Origin: Paludibacteraceae bacterium
Lineage (GTDB): Bacteria; Bacteroidota; Bacteroidia; Bacteroidales; Paludibacteraceae
Direction: 5' to 3'
NCBI GenBank assembly: GCA_017444065.1
Contig: JAFSXJ010000021.1
Location: 1-40,395 of the forward strand
Length of the DNA: 40,395 nt
The notes beneath the pieces were generated by a model. That model made no database searches, was not told the DNA's origin, and saw nothing but the letters and a program-made list of their open reading frames with translations. Positions 8,619 through 15,524 of this stretch are shown here, piece by piece. Both the position numbers and the translations under genes were made by a program. How positions within the stretch are numbered: position 1 is the stretch's first letter; each line of letters begins with the position of its first letter.

Positions 8619-9575
8619 TTATCGTAATTTATATTCTTTTCGCAATGTTTCGAATGATTGTGGGTTGGCTTTCAGTTTGTCGGATATTCGTTTTATCCAT
8701 CCGTAGTCGCTGTCTCCTGCTTCCGGCAGAGTGCTCTGTCTGATTTTCAGTTTCGGCAGTCCGAAGTGTTCGCATAGTTCGTGCAGGCAAGTACGTGAGG
8801 CATTGAGTTTGCCGTTCCGTGAGTAACCGGCAATGTGGAATGAGGCGAGCAATGCGCTGTCGAGAACCTTGTGGTTGATGTTCGGCTCGTTTTCCCACGT
8901 GTCGATGATGAAAGGATTACCGCTTTTCAGCAGAGCCTGTTCATCGACCACTCCTCCTCGTGCGGCATTGATAATCAGCGCGTCTGCCCGACATTTCGAG
9001 AGGAACTTCTCGTTGCAGAGGTGGTAGGTGGGATATTCCGTTTTTCGTGTGAGCGGTGTGTGGAAGGTGATGATGTCGCATCCGCACACATTGCCGTTCA
9101 GGTTGAGCGGAGGGTCGTTGATGACCACATGAAAACCTCTGTTCATAGCCATGCGTGCCACTTTCTTCCCCACATGTCCGGCGCCCACTACACCTAAGGA
9201 AAACTGCCCGAAAAACGGTGATGACGGCAACTCCCGTATATCGGCAGAAACGTTGAGCGTCTCCATGATTGCCTCCTCCACGTAGTCGCATACCGCCTGG
9301 GAGTTACAGCCCGGGCAGCTGACTACTTTTATTTTGTGCGCGCGGCAGTAGTCCTTGTCAATATGATCGGTGCCGATGGTGGCTGTAGCGATGAACTGCA
9401 CGCTGCTGCCCTTGAGCAGGTCAGGAAAGCATTGTGTACGCGTGCGGACGATAAGTGCGTCAGCATCATGAACCATGGCGGGTGTAAATTCGTCCGGTTC
9501 AAGGAAACAGACCTCTGCAAAGCGATCCAGGATGCCTTGCAGAAACGGAATATATTTATCAATGAGTATTCTCAC
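8619..9575 (-). CDS. pdxB: Erythronate-4-phosphate dehydrogenase
   Basis: 318 residues from GTG 9575. The N-terminus RILIDKYIP, then DALIVRTRTQ, TATIGTDHID, PGCNSQAVCDYV, the Rossmann motif GVVGAGHVGK, NAARGGVVDE, DTWENEPNIN and HIAGYSRNGK follow the PdxB pattern, including the catalytic Arg, Glu and His positions. It oxidises 4-phosphoerythronate in DXP-dependent pyridoxal phosphate synthesis. Two GTG starts are possible, 9599 and 9575. They lie at the same position in two copies of a 24-bp tandem duplication (9563-9610); 9575 fits the usual PdxB N-terminus better. It lies between panC and proS, beside another cofactor gene. Confidence 0.9.
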   Translation of the reverse strand: MRILIDKYIPFLQGILDRFAEVCFLEPDEFTPAMVHDADALIVRTRTQCFPDLLKGSSVQFIATATIGTDHIDKDYCRAHKIKVVSCPGCNSQAVCDYVEEAIMETLNVSADIRELPSSPFFGQFSLGVVGAGHVGKKVARMAMNRGFHVVINDPPLNLNGNVCGCDIITFHTPLTRKTEYPTYHLCNEKFLSKCRADALIINAARGGVVDEQALLKSGNPFIIDTWENEPNINHKVLDSALLASFHIAGYSRNGKLNASRTCLHELCEHFGLPKLKIRQSTLPEAGDSDYGWIKRISDKLKANPQSFETLRKEYKLR

Positions 9576-9610
9576 AAATGCCGTTTTGCGTATTTTCACA
9601 AATACCGTTT
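9563..9610 (-). repeat. 24-bp tandem duplication carrying the pdxB start
   Basis: Two adjacent 24-bp units (9587-9610 and 9563-9586, read on the minus strand) match at 21 of 24 bases. Each contains CGG-Y-ATTTGTGA with a GTG codon in the same frame. Confidence 0.85.
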
Positions 9611-9667
9611 TTCAAAATCACGGGATATATACTATGTATATATAAGGTGTGGTGGGATACGACAATG

Positions 9668-9700
9668 CCCCTACTTACTCCCTACTTGCTCTCTACTTGT
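9668..9700 (-). repeat. 11-bp tandem micro-array, inverted copy of 990-1022
   Basis: Read on the minus strand, this gives three CAAGTAG-type 11-mers. It matches 990-1022 at 29 of 33 positions. It lies in the 105-129 bp spacer between panC and pdxB. Confidence 0.8.
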
Positions 9701-9704
9701 CCTC

Positions 9705-10568
9705 TCAATCGTACTTGATGTTGTCAATCAGTCGTACAGGTCCGCAATACACGGTTACGCAACCTATGGCGTTGCGGAACGTGTCTGTAGGCAGTAGCGT
9801 TGCCTGGTCAACAATCTCGTAGTACTCCACCTCCAGTCCGGGAACGGCATTGATGTCGTCAATCACTCGCTGCTGCACGTCGTGCACGCTGGCGTTCGGC
9901 TGTTTCGCCCAGTTGAGCGAGGCGAACAGCGTCTTGGAGATATTCAGAGCGGTCTGTTTCTCCCCGGCGGAGAGTCGTTCGTTGCGTGACGAAAGTGCCA
10001 GTCCGGACAGTTCGCGCACGATAGGGCAGCCTATAATCTGCAGGTTGCCGAACGTGCCTGCCAATGCGGAACGCTCCACCATGAAGTGGATGATAGCCAG
10101 TTGCTGGAAATCCTTCTCGCCGAAGTATGCGCGGTCGGGTTTGACGAGGTAGAACAGGCGTGAAACGACCTGTACCACTCCGTTGAAGTGTCCTGGACGC
10201 ATCTTGCCTTCCATAACCTGGTCCAAACCATTGAAGTCGAATTGGAACGGTTTGTTCATTTCTTCGGCGTTGTACATCTCCTCGGGCTCGGGTGCGAATA
10301 CAAAGTGCGCGCCAATGCTTTCCAGCAGTTCGGCGTCACGCTCCAGTGAACGCGGATACTTCAGAAGGTCTTCCTTGTTGTTGAACTGCGTGGGATTGAC
10401 AAACACGCTGACCACAGTCACGTCGTTCTCGCTGACACAGCGGCGAACAAGTGATGCGTGCCCTTCGTGCAGCGCTCCCATGGTAGGCACCAGTCCCACG
10501 GTCTGCCCTTTCATCTTGCAGGCTTGAACACTGCGCTCAAGCTCAGCTTTGGTAGTGATTATTTGCAT
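9705..10568 (-). CDS. panC: Pantothenate synthetase
   Basis: 287 residues, full length. VPTMGALHEGHASLV holds the HxGH ATP-binding signature (H34, H37). VFVNPTQFN, the PGHFNGVVQVVSRLF block, GEKDFQQL and LSSRNERLS (KMSKS-like loop) are all present. It condenses pantoate and beta-alanine with ATP to give pantothenate for coenzyme A. It is the first gene of the minus-strand run panC-pdxB-proS-rdgB-porZ and is divergent from the GT5/DUF4270 pair. A TAATTTTG element (10618-10611 on the minus strand) is a candidate -7 box. Confidence 0.96.
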   Translation of the reverse strand: MQIITTKAELERSVQACKMKGQTVGLVPTMGALHEGHASLVRRCVSENDVTVVSVFVNPTQFNNKEDLLKYPRSLERDAELLESIGAHFVFAPEPEEMYNAEEMNKPFQFDFNGLDQVMEGKMRPGHFNGVVQVVSRLFYLVKPDRAYFGEKDFQQLAIIHFMVERSALAGTFGNLQIIGCPIVRELSGLALSSRNERLSAGEKQTALNISKTLFASLNWAKQPNASVHDVQQRVIDDINAVPGLEVEYYEIVDQATLLPTDTFRNAIGCVTVYCGPVRLIDNIKYD

Positions 10569-10610
10569 AGATTTTTACGTATCAAAAATCGCCAGTTGAT
10601 AAAAAACCTA

Positions 10611-10618
10611 CAAAATTA
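10611..10618 (-). promoter_or_regulatory. Candidate -7 element for panC
   Basis: On the minus strand this reads TAATTTTG, fitting TAnnTTTG, 43 nt upstream of the panC start codon. No exact TTTG occurs 20 nt further upstream, so the assignment is weaker than for the facing promoter. Confidence 0.45.
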
Positions 10619-10658
10619 CAAAAAATATACGAAAAGTAAAAGTTTTTTTGATAAAAAA

Positions 10659-10690
10659 TTTGCAAAAGTCGTTTTTTTTTTGTACCTTTG
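10659..10690 (+). promoter_or_regulatory. Promoter of the GT5/DUF4270 pair
   Basis: TTTG (10659-10662), 20 nt, TACCTTTG (10683-10690). The leader to ATG 10773 is about 75 nt. GGAGG at 10761-10765, 7 nt before the start, is an unusually good Shine-Dalgarno match for this lineage. Confidence 0.7.
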
Positions 10691-10772
10691 CCCTAAATTA
10701 GCCCACAAAGCGCCTCTTTTGAACGAAATATGACAAAATTCGGGTATTGTGGCATAACATGGAGGAACGGCT

Positions 10773-11591
10773 ATGAACAATTCGAATCGGATCTTATACG
10801 TCAGTCAGGAGATCAGCCCCTTTTTTGAGGAGCAGACGCCTGTACGTTTGCTGAACCGTATGTTGCCTGAGGTATGTCAGGCCAATGGTTTTGAGACTCG
10901 TACGTTCATGCCTAAGTTCGGTGATATTAACGAGCGTCGTCATCAGTTACATGATGTGATACGTCTGTCGGGCATGAATATGTCAATCGACGACACCGAT
11001 CATCCGCTACTCATCAAGGTTGCCAGCATCCAGTCGGCAAGGATTCAGGTATATTTTATTGACAACGAGGATTTGTTCCACCACCGTCGCGGAATGAAGG
11101 ACGCATTTGGTGTAGAGTACTCCGACAATGACGTTCGTACCATCTTCTTCTGTCGCGGTGTGCTTGAGACGGTAGAGAAGCTCCGCTGGGCACCTGGTAT
11201 CATCCAGTGCTCCGGTTGGATGTCTGCTCTCGTGCCGCTGTATGTAAAGAAGGCGTTTGGCAGTACTCCGTTCTTCGCCGATTCGAAGGTTATCGTGGCA
11301 TTGGACGACAGCGAGTACAGTTCGCCGTTCAACTCTCGCTTTGCCGACCGACTGATTATAGACGGCGTGCTGGGTACGGATGTTCGTACGATAGCCGGTC
11401 TGCCAGTCGGCTACGAGGACCTGATGCACCTGGCCATCGACTACGCTGACGCAGTGATTCTGACAACTCCCAAATATAACTCAAGATTGGTTAATTATGC
11501 TGAGAACAGGGGCAAACCGGTACATAACATGTCCGGTGTGGAAGCGGATAAGTTCATGTCCCTGTACAACGACTTGCTATTGCAAAAATGA
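10773..11591 (+). CDS. Glycogen/starch synthase catalytic-domain (GT5) protein, short form
   Basis: 272 residues resembling only the N-terminal Rossmann domain of glycogen synthase: ILYVSQEISPFF, RLLNRMLPEVCQANGFETR, FIDNEDLFHHRRGM, RTIFFCRGVLETV, GIIQCSGWMSALVPLYV. A full GlgA is about 480 residues; the C-terminal nucleotide-sugar-binding half is absent, with no frameshift remnant downstream. From memory, short GT5 proteins next to panC and a DUF4270 gene are a conserved Bacteroidota arrangement, so this is probably a stable family rather than a truncation. Whether it is catalytic is unknown. Its stop overlaps the next start (ATGA, 11588-11591), implying translational coupling. Confidence 0.82.
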   Translation: MNNSNRILYVSQEISPFFEEQTPVRLLNRMLPEVCQANGFETRTFMPKFGDINERRHQLHDVIRLSGMNMSIDDTDHPLLIKVASIQSARIQVYFIDNEDLFHHRRGMKDAFGVEYSDNDVRTIFFCRGVLETVEKLRWAPGIIQCSGWMSALVPLYVKKAFGSTPFFADSKVIVALDDSEYSSPFNSRFADRLIIDGVLGTDVRTIAGLPVGYEDLMHLAIDYADAVILTTPKYNSRLVNYAENRGKPVHNMSGVEADKFMSLYNDLLLQK

Positions 11592-12988
11592 CACGTCAGA
11601 TACAATTTGTCTTCCCTCTGTTAGCATTTCTGCTATTCAGTTTTTCATCGTGCAAGGACGATGTGATAGGTGCGGGTTCGTCGGTGTTGGAGTCGGAGGA
11701 CTCTATCATTGTTCGTGCCGATACGTTCAGTCTGACATCGTCTCTGGTTCGTGGTGGAGGAGTTACAGCCACTCCGGACTCATTCCTGCTGGGTGAGTTG
11801 GACAGCAAGTACGGTCATCTGCATGCTGACCTGCTGGCTCAACTGGCTTGTCCGGTTGGTTTCGTCTATCCGGAGAACGCCGTTCTGGACTCGGTCTGCC
11901 TGTTCCTGTACTACCGGTATTCGCAAGGTGACGAGAATGCACCTTTAGCTATCAATGTCTATGCGATGGACCGCGGGACGTTTGCCTACAACGAACCTCT
12001 CCCCAGTGATACGGCAGTCAGCACCTATTGCAGTCTGAATGATTCGACGAAGATGCTCGACTATCCTGCTATCGTGACCGCCAAACGGTACACCGACAGC
12101 ACCTATACGTCCAACGGTTATGTGCCGACTATCACGCTGCGGCTGAACAGCAAGTGGGCGCAGAAGATTTTCGAGGCGAATGATTATTCTTCCCAGGAGG
12201 CGTTCTGCCGGCAGTTCGGAGGTATCTACCTGACTACGGAGTTCGGCGGTGCAACGCTGCTGAGTATCATGGACCTGAATGTGGGTATATATTACCATTT
12301 CACGTATGAGCGAGCGGGTGTTGAGACCGTGGTTGAGGAGGATATGAAGGGCTTGTATGCCAACCGCGAGGTGCGTCAGCTCAACCGCTACATCTGGCAG
12401 GAGAGTGACCTGCAGGCGCTGGAGCAGAATGTGGATACGAACTTCATCATCTCGCCGGCGCATATCTATACGCAACTGTCCTTCCCTATGGCGTCGATGA
12501 AGGAGGCAATCATGCAGTCGTTAGGTACGCGTCGTGCGTACGTCAACCTTGCTCGCCTGAGTCTGCCGGTACTGAACTACTACTCGGGTTCCGAATCACA
12601 GCGTACGCGTGACAACTGGGCACAGCCTGCACAGAACATGCTGCTCATCCGTAAGGGCGACCTTGAGCGGTTCTTCAATGACGAGATAGAGTTGTCGGAC
12701 AGTATAGCGATGTACGCTACCTTGCAGTCGGTTACCGACACCTTGGATGTGACGACTTACTCCTATGAGTTTGATATATCCACTCTTCTGACCAAGCAGC
12801 TTCGCGAGGACAGGTTCGAGACACTGGACATGCTGCTTGTGCCTGTGACGGTAATAACATCCACTACCTCGACATCAACGACCATTGTGGATATAAGTTA
12901 TAACCAGTCGCTCACCGCGACGGAGATATACAGTGCACAGCATCCGAAATATAAACTTGAACTGGAGGTAGTGTACTCCGGCTTTTGA
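11588..12988 (+). CDS. DUF4270 lipoprotein
   Basis: 466 residues. The signal peptide ends in a lipobox (FSFSSC, Cys near residue 22), followed by KDDVIGAGSSV. FLLGELDSKYGHLHADLLAQ, SVCLFLYYRYSQGD, the Ala/Ser-rich middle and YNQSLTATEIYSAQHPKYKL follow the DUF4270 pattern. It should be an outer-membrane or periplasmic lipoprotein of unknown function. It is coupled to the upstream GT5-domain gene by a 4-bp overlap. Confidence 0.85.
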   Translation: MTRQIQFVFPLLAFLLFSFSSCKDDVIGAGSSVLESEDSIIVRADTFSLTSSLVRGGGVTATPDSFLLGELDSKYGHLHADLLAQLACPVGFVYPENAVLDSVCLFLYYRYSQGDENAPLAINVYAMDRGTFAYNEPLPSDTAVSTYCSLNDSTKMLDYPAIVTAKRYTDSTYTSNGYVPTITLRLNSKWAQKIFEANDYSSQEAFCRQFGGIYLTTEFGGATLLSIMDLNVGIYYHFTYERAGVETVVEEDMKGLYANREVRQLNRYIWQESDLQALEQNVDTNFIISPAHIYTQLSFPMASMKEAIMQSLGTRRAYVNLARLSLPVLNYYSGSESQRTRDNWAQPAQNMLLIRKGDLERFFNDEIELSDSIAMYATLQSVTDTLDVTTYSYEFDISTLLTKQLREDRFETLDMLLVPVTVITSTTSTSTTIVDISYNQSLTATEIYSAQHPKYKLELEVVYSGF

Positions 12989-13013
12989 TTACTTGAAGGA
13001 CTTTAGGGGCTAT

Positions 13014-13040
13014 AAGGTCTCTAAGGTCACTAAGGTCTCT
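13014..13040 (+). repeat. 9-bp tandem repeat, three units
   Basis: AAGGTCTCT, AAGGTCACT, AAGGTCTCT head to tail, filling much of the 67-bp spacer before ychF. Confidence 0.85.
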
Positions 13041-13055
13041 AAATAACACATAACA

Positions 13056-14162
13056 ATGTCACTACAATGCGGTATAGTAGGATTGCCGAACGTAGGCAAA
13101 TCCACCCTGTTCAACTGTTTGAGCAACGCCAAAGCGCAGTCCGCCAATTTTCCCTTTTGTACAATCGAGCCGAACCTCGGCGTCATCACTGTTCCTGACG
13201 AGCGATTGAACCGTCTGGGTGAACTATGTCATCCCGAGCGCGGTATTATTCCCACCACGATGGAGATAGTGGATATAGCCGGACTGGTGAAAGGTGCCAG
13301 CAACGGTGAGGGATTAGGAAACAAGTTTCTCGCCAATATCCGCGAGACGGATGCCATCATCCATGTGCTCCGCTGTTTTGACGACGGGAATGTTATCCAT
13401 GTCGATGGTTCGGTCAACCCTGTGCGCGACAAGGAGGTTATTGATGCCGAGTTGCAACTCAAGGATCTGGAGACCATAGAGAGCCGCATCCAGAAGATAG
13501 AGAAGCAGGTGCGCGTGGGCGGTGACAAGCAGGCAAAGACAGCCCTTGAGCTGTACATCCGCTATCGTGACGCGTTGTCGCAAGGCAAGTCGGCACGTAC
13601 CGTTGAGCTGCAGAACAAAGACGAGGAGCTGGCGGCACACGACCTGTTCCTGCTGACAAACAAACCTGTGCTGTATGTCTGCAATGTGGATGAGGCTTCG
13701 GCGGTCAGCGGCAATCAGTATGTAGAGCAGGTGCGTGAGGCGGTGAAGGACGAACAGGCGGAGGTGCTTGTGGTGGCGGCGAAGATTGAGAGCGAGATAG
13801 CCGAACTGGAGACCTATGAGGAGCGCCAGATGTTCCTTGAGGAGATTGGTCTGCAGGAGTCCGGCGTCAACCGGCTTATCAAGGCGGCGTATGCACTGCT
13901 GAATCTTAGGACGTTCCTCACCGCAGGCAGTGACGAGGTGCGTGCCTGGACGTTCCGTGCAGGAGCCAAGGCACCGCAGTGCGCAGGTGTCATCCATACG
14001 GATTTTGAGCGCGGGTTCATTCGTGCCGAGGTCATCAAGTATGAGGATTTCATCGCTTTGGGCGGTGAGGCTGCGTGCCGTCAGGCAGGCAAACTGGCTG
14101 TAGAGGGCAAGGATTATGTCGTGCAGGACGGTGATATCATGCATTTCCTGTTTAATGTTTAA
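13056..14162 (+). CDS. ychF: Redox-regulated ATPase, Obg-like GTPase family
   Basis: 368 residues, the usual YchF length. GLPNVGKSTLFNCLSNA (P-loop near the start), NFPFCTIEPNLG, DIAGLVKGASNGEGLGNKFL (G3 and switch II) and NKPVLYVCNVDE are hallmarks. The C-terminal TGS domain (AWTFRAGAKAPQCAGVIHTD) closes the protein. YchF is a ribosome-associated P-loop protein that prefers ATP and has roles in stress response and translation. The start ATG is 13056. A perfect palindrome follows the stop. Confidence 0.97.
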   Translation: MSLQCGIVGLPNVGKSTLFNCLSNAKAQSANFPFCTIEPNLGVITVPDERLNRLGELCHPERGIIPTTMEIVDIAGLVKGASNGEGLGNKFLANIRETDAIIHVLRCFDDGNVIHVDGSVNPVRDKEVIDAELQLKDLETIESRIQKIEKQVRVGGDKQAKTALELYIRYRDALSQGKSARTVELQNKDEELAAHDLFLLTNKPVLYVCNVDEASAVSGNQYVEQVREAVKDEQAEVLVVAAKIESEIAELETYEERQMFLEEIGLQESGVNRLIKAAYALLNLRTFLTAGSDEVRAWTFRAGAKAPQCAGVIHTDFERGFIRAEVIKYEDFIALGGEAACRQAGKLAVEGKDYVVQDGDIMHFLFNV

Positions 14163-14166
14163 CTGC

Positions 14167-14186
14167 ATCCGCCAAATTTGGCGGAT
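14167..14186. repeat. Perfect 20-bp palindrome between ychF and the exchanger gene
   Basis: ATCCGCCAAATTTGGCGGAT is a perfect inverted repeat, 5 nt after the ychF stop and 12 nt before the next ATG. There is no T-tract. It belongs with similar hairpins at 1183, 28221 and 38896. Confidence 0.75.
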
Positions 14187-14197
14187 TGATTCATGCT

Positions 14198-15199
14198 ATG
14201 GAAGCTATTTTGGCATATTGTTTGGGCAACTACTACCTGCTGACAGCGATGCTTATCGTGGGTTTGGTGCTACTGGTGAAGGGAGCGGACTGGCTTGTGG
14301 ACGGTGCGTCGGCTATAGCCAAGCGATTCGGCATAAGCGATCTGGTGATAGGTTTGACCGTTGTGGCGTTCGGCACATCGATGCCGGAGTTTGTGGTGAA
14401 CATGGTGTCGGTGGCGGTAGGTTCGACAGACCTGGCCATCACGAACATCCTCGGCTCGAACATCATCAATACGTTTGTCATCCTCGGTGTGACGGCACTG
14501 ATATGGCCGATCACATCACAAGAACGTTCGCGTAATTTCGATATACCTCTGTCCATCATCGCCGGTGTGCTGGTGTTCGCTTTTGTGGTGGTGCAGTCGC
14601 CTTTCGGCGAACAGCAGGAAGGCATAACCCGTATGGGCGGAATAATCCTGCTTCTGATGTTCTGCTACTTCCTGTACAACACGTTCCGCCATGCCAAGGA
14701 CCATCCCGACGAGGTGGAGCAGGTCGAGACAAGCAAACCCGCAGGTGTCGGTGTGGCTGTTGCACTTGTGCTGGCAGGTTTGGCGGGACTGGTCATCGGT
14801 GGCGAGATGATTGTACGTTCAGCCGTGCAGATTGCCACCAATCTTGGAGTATCGGAGGCTGTCATCGGTCTGACGGTAGTGGCGCTTGGCACATCGCTGC
14901 CCGAACTGGCAACATCGGCGGTAGCTGCGTTCAAGAAGAACTGCGATATAGCATTGGGCAATGTGATAGGCTCGAATATCTTCAACGTGTTTTTCGTTTT
15001 AGGCACGAGTGCTGTCATACGACCTCTGCCGGCTTATGACGGAATCAATCTCGACGCCTGGGCGGCGGCTATCGGCAGTATCCTGGTCTGGCTGTTCGTC
15101 AAGACGAATCACGAACGCCAGATCAAGCGCTGGGGTGGTGCCGTGCTGCTGCTGATTTACGCAGGATACCTCACTTATCGACTTTTGCCTTACATGTAA
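14198..15199 (+). CDS. Calcium/sodium antiporter, CaCA family (YrbG-like)
   Basis: 333 residues from ATG 14198. A TTG at 14186 in the same frame lies in the palindrome and is less likely. The two alpha-repeats are clear: VIGLTVVAFGTSMPEFVVN with NILGSNIINTFVILG, and VIGLTVVALGTSLPELATS with NVIGSNIFNVFFVLG. About ten hydrophobic segments and the internal pseudo-symmetry define an inner-membrane Na+/Ca2+-type exchanger. It follows ychF by 35 bp and ends before a strong terminator. Confidence 0.94.
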   Translation: MEAILAYCLGNYYLLTAMLIVGLVLLVKGADWLVDGASAIAKRFGISDLVIGLTVVAFGTSMPEFVVNMVSVAVGSTDLAITNILGSNIINTFVILGVTALIWPITSQERSRNFDIPLSIIAGVLVFAFVVVQSPFGEQQEGITRMGGIILLLMFCYFLYNTFRHAKDHPDEVEQVETSKPAGVGVAVALVLAGLAGLVIGGEMIVRSAVQIATNLGVSEAVIGLTVVALGTSLPELATSAVAAFKKNCDIALGNVIGSNIFNVFFVLGTSAVIRPLPAYDGINLDAWAAAIGSILVWLFVKTNHERQIKRWGGAVLLLIYAGYLTYRLLPYM

Positions 15200-15230
15200 G
15201 GCGTAATATAACGATTTTTTATAAAAAAAG

Positions 15231-15263
15231 TCCACATAAATTTGCATTTGTGGATTTTTTTTT
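15231..15263 (+). terminator. Intrinsic terminator after the exchanger gene
   Basis: TCCACA (15231-15236) pairs with TGTGGA (15249-15254), followed by nine T residues and preceded by an A-tract. The hairpin loop contains the -33 element of the next promoter. Confidence 0.8.
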
Positions 15264-15272
15264 ATACCTTTG
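15241..15272 (+). promoter_or_regulatory. Promoter of the cobalamin locus
   Basis: TTTG (15241-15244), exactly 20 nt, TACCTTTG (15265-15272). Transcription should start near 15279, just before the riboswitch. Confidence 0.75.
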
Positions 15273-15290
15273 CGTCCGGTTTGTAAAATA

Positions 15291-15490
15291 CATCATCAAC
15301 GGTTCTTTTGCGGGAGCAAAAGCTAAGAGGGAAACAGGTGCAAGTCCTGTACAGACCCGCTGCTGTAAGTCGTGTTCGGAGCCCCGAGAAGAAATTGTAA
15401 CATGAGGTGCGTCGGTGCACTATAGCCATTGTCTGCAAGGACGAGAAGGCGTTGCAATGAGCGATAAGTCAGAAGACCTGCCGGATGATT
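15291..15490 (+). ncRNA. Cobalamin (B12) riboswitch
   Basis: The conserved core is present in order: GCGGGA, AAGAGGGAAACAGGTGCAAG, TCCTGTACAGACCCGCTGCT, GTAAGTCG, then AGCCATTG (B12-box position) and finally AAGTCAGAAGACCTGCC. P1 closes between ATCATC (15292-15297) and GATGAT (15484-15489). It lies in the leader of a TonB-dependent receptor gene, 35 nt before its ATG. The closeness of P1 to the start suggests translational control, though no anti-sequestor was traced in detail. B12 binding is expected to lower expression of the downstream locus. Confidence 0.95.
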
Positions 15491-15524
15491 GACTCAATGT
15501 CCTCGTGGATTAGGACCGGTCAGA

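Noticed and set aside
10773..11591. GT5 protein as a frameshifted full-length glycogen synthase
   Set aside because: The next gene starts in the overlap and encodes a clear DUF4270 lipoprotein; no C-terminal GT sequence is found in any nearby frame.
13229..14168. Open frames antisense to ychF (109 and 284 codons)
   Set aside because: Shadows of a highly conserved gene; no motifs.
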